Shown: positions 28,359 to 36,339 of the stretch, piece by piece
How positions within the stretch are numbered: the stretch's first letter is position 1
Layout of the letters: every line of letters starts with the position of its first letter
Made by a program: the position numbers and the translations under genes
Assembly (NCBI GenBank): GCA_947184155.2
Contig: CAMXCT020006637.1
Coordinates: 136,938-200,937, forward strand
Direction of reading: 5' to 3'
Length of the DNA stretch: 64,000 bases
Source: Cladocopium goreaui
Taxonomy: Eukaryota; Sar; Dinophyceae; Suessiales; Symbiodiniaceae
Notes under the pieces: generated by a model
What the model saw: the letters and a program-made list of their open reading frames with translations, nothing else
The model's database searches: none
Told to the model about the DNA's origin: nothing

Positions 28359-28379
28359 GACTTTGCAGGCGAGCCTTGC
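28308..28379 (-). promoter_or_regulatory. Border hairpins H7 and H8 at the start of the small Cys-rich gene
   Basis: H7 28308-28326: stem GCTGG/CCAGC. H8 28365-28379: stem GCA/TGC. Both have loop GGCGAGCCT. H8 sits 6 nt 5' of the ATG at 28358, H7 lies within codons 11-17. Confidence 0.8.
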
Positions 28380-28809
28380 GGATATTATATGCCAGATTTC
28401 CTGAGCCTGGCAGCGTGGTTTCACGATGTATATAGTTGGACTCCTGCCAATGGCACGCTCAATAGCTAAGCAACTTGCACCTTTGTGTACTGTCTTGCTT
28501 GCAAGAAGTGGAAAACAGTAGCTGGTTGATTGGGGCTGGTGTGCTCTTTGAAAAACTGGTAAGAGAGCCAACGCGGGCTGGGAAAAAAGATTGCGTATGA
28601 ATATGTATGCAACAATACACAATACATATATATATATATTTATATATATATGGTATTATATCAACTAAATAAAAACAAAACTCACGTGGGGACATTCTAT
28701 TTGTCACTACAGAACTGTAATGTAAATAGATAGATAGATAGATAGATAGATATTTAGACACATGTAACAAAATATGTACAACATGTTTGCGTATGGATGT
28801 ATGTATGTC

Positions 28810-29335
28810 TATGGGCTTCCATTTTGGCACCACTGTGCGCATCCAATTTGGGAGCACTATGGGCTTCCATTTTGGTACCACTATACGCTTCCATTTTGGG
28901 GGCACTATGGGCTTCCATTTTGGTACCACTGTGCGCTTCCATTTTGGGAGCGCTATGGGCTTCCATTTTGGCACCGCTGTGCGCTTCCATTTTGGGGGCA
29001 CTATCGGCTTCCATTTTGGTACCACTGTGCGCTTCCATTTTGGGAGCACTATGGGCTTCCATTTTGGCACCACTGTGCGCTTCCATTTTGGGAGCACTAT
29101 GGGCTTCCATTTTGGCACCGCTGTGCGCTTCCATCTTGGGAGCACTATGGGCTTCCATTTTGGCACCGCTGTGCGCTTCCACCTTGGGAGCACTATGGGC
29201 TTCCATTTTTAGGTCCCATTGTGCGTTTCCATTTTGGGAGCACTATGGGCTTCCATGTTGGTACCAGCGTGCGCTTCCATCTTGGGAGCACTATGGACTT
29301 CCAGTTTGGTACCACTGTGCGCTTCCATTTTGGGA
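28810..29335. repeat. 48-bp tandem array, about 11 copies
   Basis: Each unit is two related 24-mers, GGGCTTCCATTTTGGCACCA-type and GCGCTTCCATTTTGGGAGCA-type. Period divisible by 3, so all frames stay open (for example KMEAHSAP/KMEAHSGA on the minus strand). No start context or hairpin border, so I treat it as a minisatellite. Confidence 0.88.
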
Positions 29336-30519
29336 GAAAGAACATAATATAATACTAAAAATAGGTTGGATCAATTGGACCATAGACAATGGATTATAAA
29401 TTTAAGACTTGGGATGAGATGAAAGTAGAGGTGATTAGATGACACCAGACTATAGATTAAATTAGGTTAGATTGGGTTAGACTGGACTAGACTAGATTAG
29501 AATAGATTAGAATAGATTTGATTGGACTGGACTAGGTTAGATTGGATTAGACAAATAGATTGGGTGAAGTAGATATTCAACCATATAGTGAATCACATTT
29601 AAAAACAATACAAATATAAACCGGGTGTCATGCAGTACAAAATCCGTTTGCTGTTCCACGGCCTTTGTTGGCAATGTGTCAAAACAAAATCATTTACTTT
29701 TGGCTGCCGATTTCAGAACAAATGTGGTTTGTTTATTCCATGTTCATGCTGGTGGACAAACGCAATTTTATCTTGACTTTTTGTTTGCAGCAACGCTTAC
29801 CCTTTTTGCCAAACACTGCAAACGCCAAGAAAACTGGATAACCGTTGTTTCACCATGGGCAGCTTTGGAAAACAACAGTGCACAGTGAACATTTTTTTAA
29901 ACACACGTTTTGGACAACACCCTTTTTTTGAACACATGTGGCATTAAAAAATATGCACTTATTATTTGTTTTTTTTTGCCCCGCAGGGCTGCATGAGCCG
30001 CTGGGTTGCAACAATCCAGGACAAAATATTGATGAACATTCACCTGCATTGTGCAAGAACAATTGAACAAAGTATTGGTCAAACCACTGTTTTTTTGCTA
30101 ACAAAGAACATGTGTTTGAACAAACTCCATTATACTTGGACATTTTTGGAGTGCTCAAATTTGTTTAGTGTTTGGCAGTGGCATGTTTTTCCTTTTTTTG
30201 TTACCCTCACAGCACGTAAGTAAAAATGAGGTGAAGGAAAACAACAACGAGAACAACTGGAAACACAAAAAAAACCACCCCAGGAAAAAAAGGAACATTT
30301 TCAGTTTTTGCCCCTGATACGGCTCTGATACGGCTCTGATACGCCCCTGATACGGCCCTGATACGGCCCAAATTTTCCAAAAAAAACTGCAAAAAAAATG
30401 TCAAACTGTTTTGACAAAATATATCGCAAAAAAAATCAGGAATCAAAAGTATAACTGATAGATTTACAAATTGGTTTTAAAAATATTGTTTTGGTGGATT
30501 TGTGAAACAAAAAATTCAG

Positions 30520-30920
30520 TACAGGATTTGATGTAAACCTCTGCCGTGATTTTTTTATCGGTGAAAAAAAGGAGTCAACAAAAAAAAGGACATTGTTGAC
30601 TTGCTGTTTGAAAGAAAAAGGCGCAGATCCAAACAGGGAGGACTTGATGATAACCTCTGCTGTGAAATTTCCATGGATGAAAATATGGAGTCAATAAACA
30701 TCTCTGAAATGAAATTTCCATATGAAAAATGCAGTCAGTACAAAATTGTTGACATGTTTTTTGGAAGAAAACCAGGCATGTGAACATCTGCCTTCAAATT
30801 TCTATCGGTGAGAAAATGGAGCCAATAAGCAAAGGAAATTGTTGATTTGGTTTTTGGAAAAAACAAACAGGCAAGGCTTGATGTGAACCTCTGCTCTGAA
30901 ATTTTGATGGATGAAACATG
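30520..30920. repeat. ~120-bp degenerate tandem repeat
   Basis: About three to four copies of a unit with GATGTRAACCTCTGC, GAAATTT, ATGGATGAAA and TTGTTGAYTTGBTTTTTGGA. Separated by A-rich insertions. Confidence 0.65.
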
Positions 30921-31076
30921 CAATCCAAACATCTGCAGTTCACAGGTTGAAGTGTGTTGCAGAAAACCTTGATGAAATATGAACGTCAGTGTACCACATG
31001 TATGTATATAGTCTAATTCGTTCAAGGTAAAGTGGAGTTCAGATGTTTGCGGGACATGTTCTGGCACAAATACATA

Positions 31077-31365
31077 TGTATGTATGTGTATGTGTGTATG
31101 TGTGTATGTGTGTATGTGTGTATGTGTGTATGCATGTATGCATGTATGCATGTATGCATGTATGCATGTATGCATGTATGCATGTATGCATGTATGCATG
31201 TATGCATGTATGCATGTATGCATGTATGTATGTATGTATACACTATATATATATAGTGATATATAATGATATATATATTATATCAGGTTATATTTTATTA
31301 TATTATATTATATTACATTATATTATATTATATTAAATTAAATTAAATTATATTATATTTATATA
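31077..31365. repeat. ATGTGTGT / ATGTATGC and ATTATATT microsatellites
   Basis: ATGTGTGT octamers, then about 14 ATGCATGT octamers, then TATATA and ATTATATT repeats. Confidence 0.9.
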
Positions 31366-31682
31366 CGGATAGGCCCCGGGGCTGTAACAGTGACCACAAC
31401 TGGACAGCACAAACGGAGCATTACAAAAATGCTCCAAATTGGGCTTATCTCTAATAAGAAGTCCCAACATATATAGCCATGTTCAAATCAGTTTTTTCCC
31501 ATTACCCCTGCGGGGTGGCATGAAAGCGGGCTGGATGGCATGAAAGCTGCTACTGCCTGGATTTTTTGCATCATGACTGTCCTGCAACTGCATGGCAACT
31601 GTTGTGACAAACAAGTGTTCAAAACATTTTGCGATCCCCCACGCAAATTTCTTTGGTATTGTCAGATCGAGCTCAAAAATGT

Positions 31683-31759
31683 TCAGGGCTAGCCTCTGAC
31701 ATGTCATATGGTACTGGGCTATGCCTCGATCCGTTGTTATCAAGGGGGCGAGCCTCCCT
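31683..31759 (-). promoter_or_regulatory. Border hairpins H9 and H10 at the 3' end of the zinc-binding gene
   Basis: H10 31743-31759: stem AGGG/CCCT, loop GGCGAGCCT; the TAG stop (31758-31760) overlaps the stem. H9 31683-31699: stem TCAG/CTGA, variant loop GGCTAGCCT, 60 nt further 3'. Confidence 0.8.
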
Positions 31760-32852
31760 ACGCGCTGCCCTGCTCAGCAACGAAGGCCATCGCCTGCTCC
31801 ACCTGACACTTCACACGGCTGGCACCGTCAGTCAGGACTTCACAATGCTTGTCCGCAGTCTCCAAGATCTCCTTCACATTGCCATGCTCCTTGCCAAGGG
31901 CGTCTTCAACTTTGGTCGAAAAAAGCAAGGCCTCATCGATCAGCTTCTCCGCAGCTTCCAGCACGTAGGCAGGCACCAAAGTCTTCACCTTCTCCGCTTT
32001 GGCCTTGGCGCACAAATCCATGACGTGCAGCCGCTTAGTTGTGAGCAACTCTATCTTCTTGATGATCTTTTTTTTCTCGCCAGCCTTGAGCTTGGGCAGC
32101 TCCTCATCCCCAGTGCCCGACTTGTTCTTCTTGGACTTCTTATTGGCCAAGCTGCCATCGTTGCCATCATCTCCGCCACCTTGGTTCTTGGGAATCTTTT
32201 GCACCTTCCTTTTATCCACACGGCTGACTTCTTCAGTATCGGTGGCCGTGCGCTTGTAATTCACATCTTCGTAAAGCCAGACTTGCCTCACCGCGCAAAA
32301 GAAGCGGCGAGTGTTGGCAAAAAGGTTCTGCAGCTGCTCTGGCTTGTTCTTGTAGCGTTCGTTCATGTCAGCCTCGTCAAAGTATTCCCCACTGCCTTCA
32401 AATTCCACCTTGGTGGACAGTCGCTTGGACTCAACGATTGTTTCCTGCATGCGGGCAAGAAGGTCCTCACCAGCAGCATTCTGGAAGTTCTTGTAAAACT
32501 CTTTCTTTTGCTCTTCTGTCACATTGGTCCAATCTTGCGCCAGGGACCCATGCTTCGAAATCACGCGGTTGACCCGGGATTTCAAAGAGTGGCACGACTT
32601 GCAGCGCCGAGCCAAGGGTTGTTTTTGAGTAGAACGCATCAGCACAACGCTGTTCTCATCATTGACTGGCTTCTTGCAAGTACTGCAAGTCGACGGCTCG
32701 GGCTTTCCATCCACCTTAGTCTCCGGCGTGTTGAGAGGAGCCACTCCGCTGGCTTCGCTGGAAGCTTGAGCGTTCTGGCTTTCCCACTGCTGTGTGGTCA
32801 CAGCAGTCTCAGCACCATCTGAAGAGGCGGCAATGGAAACCTGATCAGACAT
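31758..32852 (-). CDS. Zinc-binding, Lys-rich protein of the DNA transposon
   Basis: A 364-codon frame. I chose the ATG at 32852 (MSDQVSIAASSDGAE) because hairpin H11 ends 3 nt upstream; the frame continues open to 32891. Residues about 55-100 hold CSTCKKPVNDENSVVL followed by RRCKSCHSLKSRVNRV, a CxxC...CxxC zinc site followed by a basic helix. An aromatic-rich central domain follows (RRFFCAVRQVWLYEDVNYK), then a Lys-rich linker (KKSKKNKSGTG) and a helical C-terminal domain (KKIIKKIELLTTKRLHVMD to VEQAMAFVAEQ). Function unknown. Zn-binding plus basic segments suggest nucleic-acid binding, for example end recognition, but nothing proves it. Bordered on both sides by hairpins: H11 before the start, H10 overlapping the TAG stop. 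Shares a 16-nt upstream box (32891-32906) with the gene ending at 24514. Confidence 0.75.
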   Translation of the reverse strand: MSDQVSIAASSDGAETAVTTQQWESQNAQASSEASGVAPLNTPETKVDGKPEPSTCSTCKKPVNDENSVVLMRSTQKQPLARRCKSCHSLKSRVNRVISKHGSLAQDWTNVTEEQKKEFYKNFQNAAGEDLLARMQETIVESKRLSTKVEFEGSGEYFDEADMNERYKNKPEQLQNLFANTRRFFCAVRQVWLYEDVNYKRTATDTEEVSRVDKRKVQKIPKNQGGGDDGNDGSLANKKSKKNKSGTGDEELPKLKAGEKKKIIKKIELLTTKRLHVMDLCAKAKAEKVKTLVPAYVLEAAEKLIDEALLFSTKVEDALGKEHGNVKEILETADKHCEVLTDGASRVKCQVEQAMAFVAEQGSA

Positions 32853-32855
32853 GAT

Positions 32856-32906
32856 CCGAAGGCGAGCCTTTCGGTTTCTCACTTTTGGCACTTGGGCTTG
32901 GAAAAG
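32856..32906 (-). promoter_or_regulatory. Border hairpin H11 and shared 5' box
   Basis: H11 32856-32874: stem CCGAA/TTCGG, loop GGCGAGCCT, 3 nt before the ATG at 32852. The box CTTGGGCTTGGAAAAG at 32891-32906 matches 25914-25929 with one mismatch. Confidence 0.85.
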
Positions 32907-33048
32907 TCTACGGGAAAAAGTGCTTGTTCAAAAAGAGATGAAACATGCGAATGAAAAAACACGCGAAACCAGGATTCAGGTACTGCAGCAGGGCTAACGC
33001 AGCTGTTTTCTATCTTTTCTTTACAGTGAAGAGAAGCGGTTGCGCGCA

Positions 33049-35010
33049 TCAAGCACAGGCGAGCCTTGTGCAAGGAAAGATGCCTTCCTGACGCGTGACA
33101 TAAGAAACTGCTTTCATGTCCGCAGTACAAAAATAAATCCGTTTCTCCCTTGTCGATTGGAAAATGTTGTTTCCCGCAGCCTGTTCTTCATACAAAGTGC
33201 CCCAAACCAGGAACTCTGAAGATGAGAGCAGTCGCACCTGCAAAAAAAGATCTGCTTGCACCAAAACCTTTTCTTCCGGAAGCCAAATTAAATCCGTTTG
33301 CCGCAAATAGCCACCTTCAAAGCGAAGAGTCTTGGAGCCATAGGCTGCTTGCATTCCGGGAAAGAATGGCTGGAGCCATGCTTCTTCTGCAATCGATTTG
33401 GGGTGCTCCAAAAAAACTGGGAGCAAAGAATGCTCGTCTTGAAAAGAGGCAAGGTCTTCAGCAACGGCGCGGTAGAAAACACCTTTTTCCACATTGGAAA
33501 AAACCTTGCTGGCCAGTGTTTTTACCCCTTTGTGTTTCCTCTCCGGGCTGAAGCAGCTCAAGTTGCACTTGAACTTCAGAAGCTGCGGTGGAACATGACG
33601 CAGCCAATGCGTCTTGGGTTTATTGCATTCCGGGTACAAATCTAGAAACAACTGGTGGTGCTTTGCAATATCATGTTCCAGCTGTGGCATGTGAGCCAAA
33701 ACATTTTCCTGCATGGACAGCAAAGAAATGATATTCATCATGCTTTCCAAACATGCAGTTTCCTCCTGCAAAAGATTTCCAGGCCGCACCATGACATGCA
33801 CCAGCATGTTCAGAATGTCCATGTATTGAAACATTTCACTAGCAAAAGCTTTGACGTGAGCGTCGTCCTCATTCACAACGCGTTTTTGAAAGTAGTTTTT
33901 TGGCCATGAAGCTGCTTTCTTGGGCCATTGCACTTGCGCTGCGAAATCATCCAGGGCTGCAAGAGTCATGCCCGTTGTTTTGCAAAGCCGCCGGGTGTAC
34001 TGGTTGAATTCATATTGCGCCACACCCCCACTTGCCATGAGGATATGCATCCAATCCCAGCAGTTGTTTGTAATGGGGTTGCATATGTTTTGAATTTCCT
34101 GGCACCATGGCAAACCAAGCGGATGAAATACCAGGCCGTAAGCTTTCTCAAGCTTGTCGAACCTTTTGGGGTGTTCCTCGGATGCTGCAATCTTGAGCAT
34201 GCAAGCCATGTTTTGGAAGCTTTCTGCAGAATGCAAATCAAACAGAGCAGCATCCGCACAAGTGTAAGGCACCAAGTAACTATGCCCAGGGGGTGCCGCA
34301 TTCCGTCCCATCACATTCTTACACAAGTGGCAAGGCTTGTAGGAGGATGCCCCTTTTGTACACCAGAGCTGAACCAGCGCTTTCTCATCTGCCAGCAAGC
34401 AAGACAAGGTTGCAAAAAGCAAGAAGTTTTCAGTCGTAGTCTTACAACAGATACCACTGGTATCAAAACTCCAATTGCAAGTTGCTTTGCCAAAAAATGT
34501 TTTTACCATGAAGGTGAACAAAAAGGAATGCCCACCATCCACCCGCTCGACCAATGCCAAAGGGAACATGGCAAAATGAAACCACCCGTTTTGCCTTGCA
34601 CGGAACCAAGATGGCAGCTGTGCTATGGTCCAATAAAAGCACACCAAACTCCGGCCAGCATCAGGACGAAGTATATTTCCAGGCTTTATCTCATCCTGGT
34701 AAAAAACCAAGCTTAGCTTTCCGTGGTGACGCCTTGCGTCCCGCAACATGTCTCCAAACCCGGGCTTCCAATTGCACATGTGATGAAGCAGTGCAAATGG
34801 ATTTACATATTCCATCGTGTGTGTCTCCCCATTGGTCAAGACAACGGTGGTGGATTGCAAAATTTTCCCATATACGCTGTCAATCTCCAGCGGTGCACGG
34901 ATAGCTTCGCGCAAATGGTCTCTCTTCTGGCCATCTTGTCGTAGCTGTGCTGCAGCACTCAAAGAAACACTCGGGGGCACAAAATGCTGAAAGATTTTGG
35001 GGCGTGGCAT
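33049..35010 (-). CDS. Candidate DDE transposase (CACTA/Plavaka/KDZ-like)
   Basis: A 653-codon intact frame starting MPRPKIFQHFVPPSVS. Candidate catalytic residues, by analogy with Tnp2/Plavaka-type transposases, are Asp106 in LVFYQDEIKPGN (followed by LVCFYWTIAQLP), Asp208 in CLLADEKALVQLWC, and Glu490 in CFSPERKHKGVK, preceded by KPKTHWLRHVPPQLLKF. Between the first two Asp residues is an FNW-type core strand (NWSFDTSG), and a KPCHLC zinc site follows the second Asp. NNCWDWMHILMASGG (about 315-329) matches the conserved D/N-x-M-H insert. Same strand and bordering as the other genes. The last seven residues are encoded by hairpin H12 and the TGA (33049) follows it. Family assignment is from motif memory, and a database search could move it between CACTA, Plavaka and KDZ. 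It is the only transposase-like gene in the element. Confidence 0.68.
   Translation of the reverse strand: MPRPKIFQHFVPPSVSLSAAAQLRQDGQKRDHLREAIRAPLEIDSVYGKILQSTTVVLTNGETHTMEYVNPFALLHHMCNWKPGFGDMLRDARRHHGKLSLVFYQDEIKPGNILRPDAGRSLVCFYWTIAQLPSWFRARQNGWFHFAMFPLALVERVDGGHSFLFTFMVKTFFGKATCNWSFDTSGICCKTTTENFLLFATLSCLLADEKALVQLWCTKGASSYKPCHLCKNVMGRNAAPPGHSYLVPYTCADAALFDLHSAESFQNMACMLKIAASEEHPKRFDKLEKAYGLVFHPLGLPWCQEIQNICNPITNNCWDWMHILMASGGVAQYEFNQYTRRLCKTTGMTLAALDDFAAQVQWPKKAASWPKNYFQKRVVNEDDAHVKAFASEMFQYMDILNMLVHVMVRPGNLLQEETACLESMMNIISLLSMQENVLAHMPQLEHDIAKHHQLFLDLYPECNKPKTHWLRHVPPQLLKFKCNLSCFSPERKHKGVKTLASKVFSNVEKGVFYRAVAEDLASFQDEHSLLPVFLEHPKSIAEEAWLQPFFPGMQAAYGSKTLRFEGGYLRQTDLIWLPEEKVLVQADLFLQVRLLSSSEFLVWGTLYEEQAAGNNIFQSTREKRIYFCTADMKAVSYVTRQEGIFPCTRLACA
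33053..33071 (-). promoter_or_regulatory. Border hairpin H12 at the 3' end of the transposase
   Basis: Stem GCACA/TGTGC, loop GGCGAGCCT. It encodes the final CTRLACA residues, and the TGA stop starts 1 nt after it. Confidence 0.85.
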
Positions 35011-35054
35011 CCACCAAAAACAAGACGATGAGAATCAATGGCTATACATAAATA

Positions 35055-35124
35055 CAAGAGGACGAGCCTTCTTGAATCATGAGACCTATATGCGTTCTCA
35101 AAATGAGAGGACGAGCCTTCTCAT
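35055..35124 (-). promoter_or_regulatory. Border hairpins H13 and H14 between transposase and mini-ORF
   Basis: H13 35055-35074: stem CAAGA/TCTTG. H14 35103-35124: stem ATGAGA/TCTCAT. Both have the 10-nt loop variant GGACGAGCCT. H13 lies in the transposase leader. H14 contains the TGA of the 64-codon ORF. Confidence 0.85.
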
Positions 35125-35315
35125 GCATCTAAAAAAAGTTTGAAGATATGAGTTGAAAATGGCTGCCAGACTACGCATGTGAAACTGATGCGTTTTTGCC
35201 AAGATTGCTTGACGTTTGAATCATGTTGACATGCAGCGATTTTTTCCAAACGCGTGTCATGTGGCATGCGCATGTCACCGCATGCATGCTGTCCATGGCG
35301 GGCGAGCCTCACCAT
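35121..35315 (-). CDS. 64-codon mini-ORF bounded by hairpins
   Basis: The ATG (35313-35315) lies in the stem of H15 and the TGA (35121-35123) in the stem of H14, so this frame exactly spans the space between two border hairpins. It reads MVRLARHGQHACGDMRMPHD and onward, with two or three Cys and no recognised motif. No homologue is known to me. It could be a real small cistron of the same class as its neighbours, or chance, since a 190-nt open frame is not rare. The placement of both codons inside hairpins is the only positive evidence. Confidence 0.4.
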   Translation of the reverse strand: MVRLARHGQHACGDMRMPHDTRLEKIAACQHDSNVKQSWQKRISFTCVVWQPFSTHIFKLFLDA

Positions 35316-35348
35316 GCTGCTTGCATTTGAGCGGGCGAGCCTCGCTCA
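35294..35348 (-). promoter_or_regulatory. Border hairpins H15 and H16 at the 3' end of the KH-like gene
   Basis: H15 35294-35316: stem CATGG-C-G with CCATG and one C/A mismatch. H16 35328-35348: stem TGAGCG/CGCTCA, whose last three plus-strand bases (35346-35348) are the stop codon of the KH-like gene. Both have loop GGCGAGCCT. Confidence 0.87.
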
Positions 35349-36146
35349 TTTCTCCTCAGATCGACTGCCAGGACCTCCATGATGCTTGGGCCTCCACGCT
35401 GTCCTTTTGCGATCTCTGCCGCGTCCGTCCGAAGTCTCCTCCTCAGGCTTTTTTTTTCGCCTGCGCTTTTTTTTCCCGGTGCCATGCTCAGGAATGGGCT
35501 CACAAGCGCTCAGCGCGCCATCCCCATGCACAGCGTCCGCCGGCACCAGAGTCGGTGCTTCAGACACTTCAGAGAACTCACCCGGGCTTTTTGTCACATC
35601 TGACGGGGGGCTTGCCTCGCGTGCTTTCTTGCTTTCATTCTTGCGGGGCGCCTTGCCCTTGGAGTTGGCCGGGTTGGCCACTGAGGACTGAGCAGCGTAT
35701 GGTTGGCCATTCTCGTTCGCATTGCACCACCAGTACCAGCCTTCCAGGACCTGAATCCTCCAGGCATTGTTGGCACACTGTTGCTCTGCGGCCTGCAGCC
35801 TCCGCTGCAAGTCTTGGACTTCTTCTTTTGTAGGCCATTCCTTATACTTCCATGAGTCATCCCATGCACCCCTCTTCCATGAACGCTGAGGCTCAGGAGG
35901 GGGGCCTCGAGGTTCTGGGGCTCTTCCTCCATCATCCCCATTCAGCTCAACTTTTTCCAAGGCCATCTTGTGTGCAGCCTGCAGCTTGTCACACGGCCCG
36001 CACAGCGTCAGCATTCTCTGGTTCCATTGCCCTCGCTCTCGTATGGCCGCGCTGCAGCCGGTCGCATCTCGAATTTCCAGCCTCTGTTCTGCTGTCAGGG
36101 TTCCCTTAATGGGAAATGGGCCTAGATGCCCGTCCAGGCTCGCCAT
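35346..36146 (-). CDS. KH-like RNA/ssDNA-binding protein of the DNA transposon
   Basis: A 266-codon frame from the ATG at 36146 (MASLDGHLGPFPIKGTLTAE); the frame is open a few codons further without an ATG. Residues about 20-68 (LEIRDATGCSAAIRERGQWN, then RMLTLCGPCDKLQAAHKMAL) fit the KH fold pattern: helix, GxxG-like loop (TGCS/ERGQ), strand, helix with AH..A. A short coiled region (EVQDLQRRLQAAEQQCANNA) and a Trp-rich WYWWCN patch follow, and the tail is Lys/Arg-rich (GKKKRRRKKKPEEE). KH-like modules bind single-stranded RNA or DNA, which would suit a protein reading hairpins in transcripts or transposon ends, but that is inference. H16 contains its stop, and H17 and H18 precede its start by 14-65 nt. 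Confidence 0.68.
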   Translation of the reverse strand: MASLDGHLGPFPIKGTLTAEQRLEIRDATGCSAAIRERGQWNQRMLTLCGPCDKLQAAHKMALEKVELNGDDGGRAPEPRGPPPEPQRSWKRGAWDDSWKYKEWPTKEEVQDLQRRLQAAEQQCANNAWRIQVLEGWYWWCNANENGQPYAAQSSVANPANSKGKAPRKNESKKAREASPPSDVTKSPGEFSEVSEAPTLVPADAVHGDGALSACEPIPEHGTGKKKRRRKKKPEEETSDGRGRDRKRTAWRPKHHGGPGSRSEEK

Positions 36147-36159
36147 GGCGGTGGCCAAT

Positions 36160-36211
36160 TGATCGGGCGAGCCTCGACCAGTCAGCGTTTGCCGGGCGAG
36201 CCGCGGGCAAA
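36160..36211 (-). promoter_or_regulatory. Border hairpins H17 and H18 upstream of the KH-like gene
   Basis: H17 36160-36180: stem TG-A-TCG with CGA-C-CA (one mismatch), loop GGCGAGCCT. H18 36188-36211: stem TTTGCC/GGCAAA around a loop containing GGCGAGCCG. These are the weakest of the set but still complementary. Confidence 0.75.
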
Positions 36212-36339
36212 AAAACCTTTCAACTTGAGATTTCTCAGCCAGGATTCGGGAGCCGAGAAAAAAAACATTTTCTCCCGCGCAAAGAATGAGAGATGCGCCA
36301 AAAAATCACCTGCTTTGAAAAAAAACCCGAGAAACCTGG

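Larger units (their letters stand above)
28380..31480. other. Non-coding interior of the DNA transposon
   Basis: About 3.1 kb with no gene I can support and no border hairpin. It holds an AT-rich block (28620-28660), an AGAT microsatellite (28724-28752), the 48-bp array (28810-29335), GATTAG/GACTAG degenerate repeats (29440-29560), five GATACGGCYCT units (30313-30368), a 120-bp degenerate tandem (30520-30920), ATGTATGC repeats (31077-31235) and an ATTATATT tract (31240-31365). Confidence 0.75.

Noticed and set aside
28459..29399. 244- and 200-codon frames (KMEAHSAP / ASILAPLCASILGAL)
   Set aside because: Minisatellite of 48 bp, open in five frames, with no hairpin border unlike real genes of this transposon.
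31077..31240. Z-DNA or CRISPR-like regular spacing in the ATGTATGC run
   Set aside because: Simple octamer microsatellite without spacers.
31629..32822. 397-codon plus-strand frame opposite the zinc-binding gene
   Set aside because: Shadow of the minus-strand gene. The minus strand has the zinc motif, the start next to H11 and the stop in H10.
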